From the NCBI GenBank assembly GCA_015066465.1, contig SVOI01000020.1:1-37703 (forward strand): a DNA stretch of 37,703 bases, in the 5' to 3' direction. Source of the DNA: Oscillospiraceae bacterium (GTDB lineage: Bacteria; Bacillota; Clostridia; Oscillospirales; Acutalibacteraceae). The position numbers and the translations under genes were made by a program. Below, piece after piece: positions 33,032-37,703 of this stretch; position 1 is the stretch's first letter, and the number at the start of each line of letters is the position of its first letter. Under the pieces are notes generated by a model that saw nothing but the letters and a program-made list of their open reading frames with translations, was not told where the DNA came from and ran no database searches.

Positions 33032-34891
33032 ATGAATTTTGTACCTTTTAATTCAAGAGATATAAGGCACAAATCAATATTCGGTAGTTTAGCCGCAGGT
33101 GAAAGCTTGCGGTTTTCTGTTCTTATGCCCCGTTCATTTCGTTGTAGCAAAGTAACCCTTGTTATTCACGATGATTTTAATAACTACTCTTACCACGATT
33201 TAACGTGGAGCGGTATGAACAGCGAAAACGAAGAATGGTGGAGTGCTGACTACACCTTCCAAAGCGCAGGTCTTTATTTCTACCACTTTGATTACGAAAC
33301 ACCATTTGGCACAAACCACATTTATTTACAGTCTTCTGGTGTTGGTGTTTTTGCTTCAACTAATAAAGAATGGCAACAAACTATTTATTCTCCCGATTAC
33401 AAAACACCTGACTGGGTAAAGGGTGGAATTATGTATCAGATTTTCCCTGACAGATTTTATTTTTCAGGCGAAAAGAAGAAAAATGTACCACAGGACAGAG
33501 TCATTCATAATGATATTACAGATACACCTGTCTGGAAGCCAAACGAAGAAGGCAAAATTTTAAACAACGATTATTACGGGGGCGATTTAAAGGGAATTAA
33601 AGAAAAGCTTCCCTATATCGCATATCTTGGTACTACAATTCTTTATTTGAACCCTATTTTTGAAGCACATTCAAACCATCGTTACAACACCGCCGATTAC
33701 TCTAAAATCGACCCACTTTTAGGTGACGAAAACGATTTTAAAGAGCTTTGCAAAGAAGCTGAGAAATATGGCATAAAGGTTATTCTTGATGGTGTTTTCA
33801 GCCACACAGGTAGTGACAGTATTTATTTTAACCGTGAAAACCGCTACGACTCTGTTGGTGCTTTTAATTCAAAAGACTCAAAATATTCACCTTGGTTTAC
33901 CTTTAATGGTGACGGTACTTATAAAAGCTGGTGGGGAATTGACACTCTCCCTGAAACAAATGAAGAAAATGATGAATATATTGAATTTATTACTGGTAAA
34001 AATGGCATTTTAGAAAAATGGTTAAATCTCGGTGCTGCTGGTTACCGTTTAGACGTTGCAGACGAATTGCCAGACAAATTTATAGATGCACTTTATAAAT
34101 CTGTAAAATCACTTAATAATGAATATTTCGTTATTGGTGAAGTGTGGGAAGATGCCACAAATAAATTCAGTCACGGTGGCAGAAGAAGATATTTATTAGG
34201 CGGTCAGTTAGACAGTGTAATGAATTATCCCTTCGCTAACGCAATTCTTGATTTTATGCGTTTTGGCGTAGCCGAAAACTTTATGGAAGCAGTTGTTTCC
34301 GTTTATGAAAACTACCCGAAACCAGCATTAGACGTGCTTATGAATCACATTGGCACTCACGATACTGCAAGAATTCTCACAAGACTTATTAATTTTGAAT
34401 TAGAACACAAGCCTCGTGAAATGCAGGCAGGCTACAGATTAATTGATAACGAATATGCTCTTGCAAAAAGACTTTTAAAAACTGCTACTGTTTTACAATA
34501 TACACTACCTGGCTTCCCATCAATTTATTATGGCGATGAAGCAGGTCTTACAGGTGGTAGTGACCCATTTAACAGAGCATTTTACCCTTGGGGTAATGAA
34601 GACAAGTCCCTTATTAACTGGTATAAAAAGTTAGGCGAGCTTCGTCACTCTCTCCCTTGCCTGAAAAAAGGTAAATTTATTCCTTACTCTGCAATGCTCT
34701 CTTGTGTGGCATATATAAGAGAAGGTAAAGAACAAAAAATATTCGTGATTGCCAATAAAAACAATCACGATATAACCTATAATTTGCCTTATGAATTCCA
34801 CAACACAGTTGAACTTATAAAGGATATTCCTGTTACTGATTCGGTTACTGTACCGGCATTTGGGGCAGTATTACTTTTAAAAGATTTTTAA
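33032..34891 (+). CDS. GH13 alpha-glucan hydrolase (neopullulanase/cyclomaltodextrinase-like)
   Basis: Cleaves alpha-1,4 linked glucans or cyclodextrins. 619 residues without signal peptide, so cytoplasmic. N-terminal CBM34-like beta domain (1-125), then the (beta/alpha)8 barrel starting VKGGIMYQIFPDRF. Conserved regions: DGVFSHTG (253-260), GYRLDVADE with nucleophile Asp341, VIGEVWED with acid/base Glu370, and IGTHDTARI with Asp444. MNHIG in front of region IV is typical of this subfamily. ATG 33032 is chosen; a TTG at 33020 overlapping the galE stop is also possible. A perfect hairpin spans its stop codon. Confidence 0.93.
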   Translation: MNFVPFNSRDIRHKSIFGSLAAGESLRFSVLMPRSFRCSKVTLVIHDDFNNYSYHDLTWSGMNSENEEWWSADYTFQSAGLYFYHFDYETPFGTNHIYLQSSGVGVFASTNKEWQQTIYSPDYKTPDWVKGGIMYQIFPDRFYFSGEKKKNVPQDRVIHNDITDTPVWKPNEEGKILNNDYYGGDLKGIKEKLPYIAYLGTTILYLNPIFEAHSNHRYNTADYSKIDPLLGDENDFKELCKEAEKYGIKVILDGVFSHTGSDSIYFNRENRYDSVGAFNSKDSKYSPWFTFNGDGTYKSWWGIDTLPETNEENDEYIEFITGKNGILEKWLNLGAAGYRLDVADELPDKFIDALYKSVKSLNNEYFVIGEVWEDATNKFSHGGRRRYLLGGQLDSVMNYPFANAILDFMRFGVAENFMEAVVSVYENYPKPALDVLMNHIGTHDTARILTRLINFELEHKPREMQAGYRLIDNEYALAKRLLKTATVLQYTLPGFPSIYYGDEAGLTGGSDPFNRAFYPWGNEDKSLINWYKKLGELRHSLPCLKKGKFIPYSAMLSCVAYIREGKEQKIFVIANKNNHDITYNLPYEFHNTVELIKDIPVTDSVTVPAFGAVLLLKDF

Positions 34892-34900
34892 AAGTAATAC
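34868..34900 (+). terminator. Hairpin spanning the GH13 stop codon
   Basis: Perfect 13-bp stem GTATTACTTTTAA / TTAAAAGTAATAC with loop aagattt, no T-run. It opens the hairpin array that follows. Confidence 0.55.
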
Positions 34901-34904
34901 AACT

Positions 34905-35069
34905 AAGTTTGCCTTTCAGCAAGTGATGTTACTTCGTAGTGAAGTTGTTTCACAGTGAAGTTTTGTCTTCGACAAAGTTATTAGCAAACTTAACATCACT
35001 TTACACCGTAGGTGTAAAACATCACTGTGCTTTAGCACAACATCACTTTTGCACAGCAAAAACATCACT
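34905..35069. repeat. Array of small hairpins joined by GTGAWGTT / AACATCAC motifs
   Basis: Left half: GTGATGTT (34923), GTGAAGTT (34939) and GTGAAGTT (34955), spaced 16 bp. Right half: AACATCACT at 34992, 35018, 35039 and 35061. Each interval folds by itself, for example TTTGTC-TTC-GACAAA, TTTACACC-GTA-GGTGTAAA, TGTGCT-TT-AGCACA and TTTTGC-ACA-GCAAAA. The stem sequences differ while the joints are kept. AAGTTTGC (34905) also pairs with GCAAACTT (34984). No ORF. This accounts for the 210-bp gap before the next gene. Confidence 0.7.
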
Positions 35070-35101
35070 ATTAACAACCAATTTCTTAATCGGAGAATAT
35101 A

Positions 35102-35821
35102 ATGAAACCTATGTTTTCAAAAATAAAATCACGAACTCGGCACTATCATTATCTTTGTCTACCATTTTTGTTTATATGTTGTTATCTATTAATCAGTACA
35201 ATGGTCGAAACTTATTTCAGAGCAAATGGTGCAATATATTTTTCTTTGAGCAATCCAACTATTGCTAACACTTTATCTGGTGCATTAATTCTTGTAAATC
35301 TTTTTCTCTTCTCTACTTATTACAATAGAACAATCAGAGAAAATGATGAGCGTGATAACATCTCTTTGCAATCCAATTTAATTGCTAAAAAAATCACTGG
35401 CAAGTTTTTTATTGTCAGTACAGTCATATTTATGATTTCATTACCGCTATTTTATTTTTCTATGTTTTCAAGATATGAAGCAGATAGCGAATCTTTTAAA
35501 AAATACAATTTAATTTCTGAAGATGTCACTATTTTTACCTATGATGAAGTAACACAGATTGAAGTTTATCTTCAAAGGGAAAAAAGGGGTAAACACAATA
35601 ATGGCTATGCAACCAACATTGAATTAGAAACAAAAAACGGAACTTATACTTTATCTTCTTCTGGTTTTGATGATGACTATTCACTCATAAAGCAATTTTT
35701 ATCATATTTTAACGAAGACATTATAATGGTAGATAATACACACGCTGATGAAACAGAAGATAATAAATTTTATGGTTACATAGACCACCCTGAAATATTT
35801 GAAGAAATATATTTGAACTAA
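35102..35821 (+). CDS. Uncharacterised membrane protein
   Basis: 239 residues, ATG 35102 after GGAG (35092-35095). Three likely membrane spans: about 16-35 (CLPFLFICCYLLIS), 55-73 (ALILVNLFLFSTYY) and 102-122 (FFIVSTVIFMISLPLFYFSM). A ~115-residue soluble C-terminal part follows, with alternating strands (TQIEVYLQREKRG, YATNIELETKNGTYTLSSSG) resembling PH-like/DUF domains found after such anchors. I recognise no named family. It ends at a strong terminator shared with the convergent hydrolase gene. Confidence 0.75.
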   Translation: MKPMFSKIKSRTRHYHYLCLPFLFICCYLLISTMVETYFRANGAIYFSLSNPTIANTLSGALILVNLFLFSTYYNRTIRENDERDNISLQSNLIAKKITGKFFIVSTVIFMISLPLFYFSMFSRYEADSESFKKYNLISEDVTIFTYDEVTQIEVYLQREKRGKHNNGYATNIELETKNGTYTLSSSGFDDDYSLIKQFLSYFNEDIIMVDNTHADETEDNKFYGYIDHPEIFEEIYLN

Positions 35822-35827
35822 ACACTC

Positions 35828-35876
35828 GGGACTGATTAAGTTTTCTTTTGTAAAACTTAATCAGTCCCATAATTTT
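35828..35876. terminator. Strong bidirectional terminator
   Basis: Perfect 17-bp stem GGGACTGATTAAGTTTT / AAAACTTAATCAGTCCC with loop cttttgt, then ATAATTTTT. Confidence 0.9.
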
Positions 35877-37495
35877 TAATATATATCTTTACGACCTACC
35901 AAACGACCCTTATGCCTTGGTTCTAAAATCCACGGCACGTATTTGGTAGCTTTCTGCATTACTTTAACAACTAAATCATTTTCAATAACTTCTGAAGTGG
36001 CACCAACTAAAGATACTGCCATCTCTTTAACCTTTGGTGTAGAAAGTGGTTTCATGATAACGTTTTCCATACCAACAAATGTAAATTTAAGCTTTCTTTT
36101 TGATGCAGTTTCAAGTGGTCTTATGTTTACTTTTAAAATATCACTTTCATCCCACTCTGCATAGCAACAAACCTTGTATTTTACACCACCCAAAGTAATA
36201 TCGCCATAACGAAGGTGACCATCCATACCACAAGTGACTGTGTTTTTCTCAGCACCCTCACACCAGCTCATTAAGCATTCATTTTCTTTGAATGTAAAGT
36301 TGATGTTATCAATATTACCCGCCTTTTTACCATTTAAAAATGTAACAGTAAACGGAATTACACTAACTGGGAAACCGATAAGATTTAAAAGAACTTTTCT
36401 TTTTAATTCTATTGTTTTGTTATTTAATTTAGCTTCTTGTAATGAACGAATAGAAACTACAGGATTATCTATTTTAAATTCATCGGCTATTTTATAAAAA
36501 TCTTCATAAACTGGCTTTTTAGCCTTTTTATCAGGCTCAATAAATGCCTTAGGGAAGTGTCTCCAGATACAGTCTCTTGCCTCTTGCTCACTTGCTATTG
36601 CACCAAAGCAGACTAAAACTGCATTTTCTTCTGGGAACACAATACCAAATTGTGAAAACATACCGTTTGCTCTGTAACTACTGTTACCACCATTACGCCA
36701 TACACAGTAGCCGTAGCCTTTATTAGTATCAATATTTTTACAAATTGACGTGTCAGCGTGGGCATCTGTCATTTCAAGAACCCAGTTTTCTGGAATAATC
36801 TGTTTCTTTTCAACTTTACCATTATTACTAAGGCAATACATTATTTTAGCAAGGTCTTCTAATTTCAAAGAGAGTCCCCAGCCACCTGCTTCAATGCCAT
36901 CCTGATTTGTCTCCCATTCAGGAAAATCAATTCCTAATGGTAAGAAAAGTCGTGGCAATAAATATTCACGTAACGTCTCACCCGAAAGCTTACAAATCAT
37001 AGCACTGAGAACAAAAACATTCTCATTCACATAACGAAACGTACCAGGCTCGCCATAAAATGGAGATTTAAAATATTCTTTTAACCAATCCGTTTTATTT
37101 TTATCGAGCAAAAGATTTGGTGACACACCTGCAGTCATTGTAAGAAGATTGCGAACAGTAACTTTAAAAATTCTGCCGTCAACTTTTTCAGGAATGCACT
37201 CTGGGAAAACGTCTACTATTCTTGTATCGAGTGAAAATAATCCTTCATTTATAGCAAACCCTACTGCAATAGCAGTTACAGTTTTACTTATAGAATAAAC
37301 AGAATGTGGTGTTTCATTGTTAAATGGTGAACGATATAATTCACAAGCAACTTTACCATCTTTAACAACCATAAAACTGTGAAATTCAAGTTTATTTTCT
37401 TTCATATCTCTTAAAAATTCCACAATCTCTTTTGAAGAAACGCCAACTTCTTCAGGACTTTTTGCACGTTCAAGGTTAAAAGTATCTTTTGCCAT
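35876..37495 (-). CDS. Serine beta-lactamase/D-aminopeptidase-like hydrolase (class C fold)
   Basis: 539 residues from ATG 37495 (AAGGAG site); the longer frame from 37555 has none. Catalytic Ser-x-x-Lys in VYSISKTVTAIA, the Tyr-x-Asn element as YVNENVF, and a Gly-rich FSQFGIVF region in place of the HxG/KTG strand. No signal peptide, hence probably cytoplasmic, arguing against true drug resistance and for an esterase or peptidase role (PBP4*/EstB-like family). A ~190-residue C-terminal beta-rich domain follows the catalytic domain. Substrate unknown. Confidence 0.88.
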   Translation of the reverse strand: MAKDTFNLERAKSPEEVGVSSKEIVEFLRDMKENKLEFHSFMVVKDGKVACELYRSPFNNETPHSVYSISKTVTAIAVGFAINEGLFSLDTRIVDVFPECIPEKVDGRIFKVTVRNLLTMTAGVSPNLLLDKNKTDWLKEYFKSPFYGEPGTFRYVNENVFVLSAMICKLSGETLREYLLPRLFLPLGIDFPEWETNQDGIEAGGWGLSLKLEDLAKIMYCLSNNGKVEKKQIIPENWVLEMTDAHADTSICKNIDTNKGYGYCVWRNGGNSSYRANGMFSQFGIVFPEENAVLVCFGAIASEQEARDCIWRHFPKAFIEPDKKAKKPVYEDFYKIADEFKIDNPVVSIRSLQEAKLNNKTIELKRKVLLNLIGFPVSVIPFTVTFLNGKKAGNIDNINFTFKENECLMSWCEGAEKNTVTCGMDGHLRYGDITLGGVKYKVCCYAEWDESDILKVNIRPLETASKRKLKFTFVGMENVIMKPLSTPKVKEMAVSLVGATSEVIENDLVVKVMQKATKYVPWILEPRHKGRLVGRKDIY

Positions 37496-37574
37496 AGTGT
37501 AACACTCCTTTACTAACGTTTTTTCTATATTAACATATTTAAAAACAAATCTCAACTTTTATTTTAATTAATCC

Positions 37575-37602
37575 TTGACACTACTTTTAAATATGGTAGA
37601 AT
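37575..37602 (+). promoter_or_regulatory. Promoter of the last gene
   Basis: Perfect TTGACA (37575-37580), 16-bp spacer, TAGAAT (37597-37602) preceded by TGG (extended -10). Confidence 0.75.
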
Positions 37603-37635
37603 ATTCCTTGTTATTTTATTTTAGGAAGCGATTAT

Positions 37636-37703
37636 TTGAAAACACAACATTATTTAGAAAGCAAAAAATATTCTACGCTTGTTTTCATAGCGTGTTTTAT
37701 AGC
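37636..37703 (+). CDS. N-terminus of a probable membrane protein (partial)
   Basis: TTG 37636 after AGGAAG; 22 residues visible, MKTQHYLESKKYSTLVFIAC then a hydrophobic run. It looks like the start of a first membrane helix, as in an MFS-type transporter, but too little is present to name it. It runs off the right end. Confidence 0.5.
   Translation, partial: MKTQHYLESKKYSTLVFIACFI

Noticed and set aside
34905-35069. CRISPR array
   Set aside because: Repeat motifs are only 8-9 bp, intervals of 16-26 bp are themselves hairpins, orientation reverses midway and no cas genes are nearby.

Overview
The window looks like the chromosome of a low-GC, spore-forming, Gram-positive gut-type Clostridia (Oscillospiraceae/Ruminococcaceae-like). 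Supporting this are an alpha/beta-type small acid-soluble spore protein, a YpeB germination protein, a class B sortase, BMP-family lipoproteins, strong AGGAGG-type ribosome sites and frequent TTG starts. Host genes mostly stop at TAA, some at TGA and very few at TAG. The species assignment is inference; no rRNA or tRNA gene was seen.

Layout. 1-620: C-terminal end of a repetitive protein, followed by an out-of-frame 238-bp duplication. 651-7112: purine salvage and uptake, with xpt followed by a BMP lipoprotein, an ABC ATPase and two permeases. This group is interrupted by two related small elements bounded by inverted arrays of five 7-bp units: A (1262-1506, no gene) and B (2899-3505, encoding a four-helix-bundle Avd/IVP-like protein). 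7165-13415: a YdcZ-type membrane protein, a PlsC acyltransferase, a large orphan glycosidase-like protein and a zinc-ribbon/TPR membrane protein.

13492-18400 is an AT-rich accessory island: a large serine recombinase, a 56-aa protein, a tyrosine recombinase and a rolling-circle-type Rep protein. The recombinase reads as one complete 322-codon frame interrupted by three TAG codons. The Rep reads as one 298-codon frame interrupted by one TAG. Both end at TAA, and key catalytic residues lie beyond the TAGs, so the pattern suggests TAG decoding (or very selective decay) in this island. A pair of mutually exclusive hairpins lies between these two genes.

18394-20570: a BspA-like LRR protein, a small protein, a second four-helix-bundle gene (element C) with five heptads at its 3' end, a Ser/Thr-rich lipoprotein, a solo heptad array and a SASP gene. 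20669-23910 (minus) is an operon of GDPD, MATE exporter and inositol-monophosphatase. 24022-26424: an AlkD-like protein, a small lipoprotein and YpeB. 26561-31966 is probably one operon: cysteine desulfurase, ThiI (tRNA 4-thiouridine, supplied with sulfur by the desulfurase), PncC, sortase B and a membrane-anchored degenerate CinA-like protein. 32007-34891: GalE and a GH13 alpha-glucan hydrolase. Then come an array of small hairpins (34868-35069), a membrane protein, a serine beta-lactamase-like hydrolase (minus) and the first codons of a gene running off the end.

The strongest candidates for something undescribed are the family of heptad-bounded Avd-like elements and the TAG-interrupted but otherwise intact replication/integration genes.
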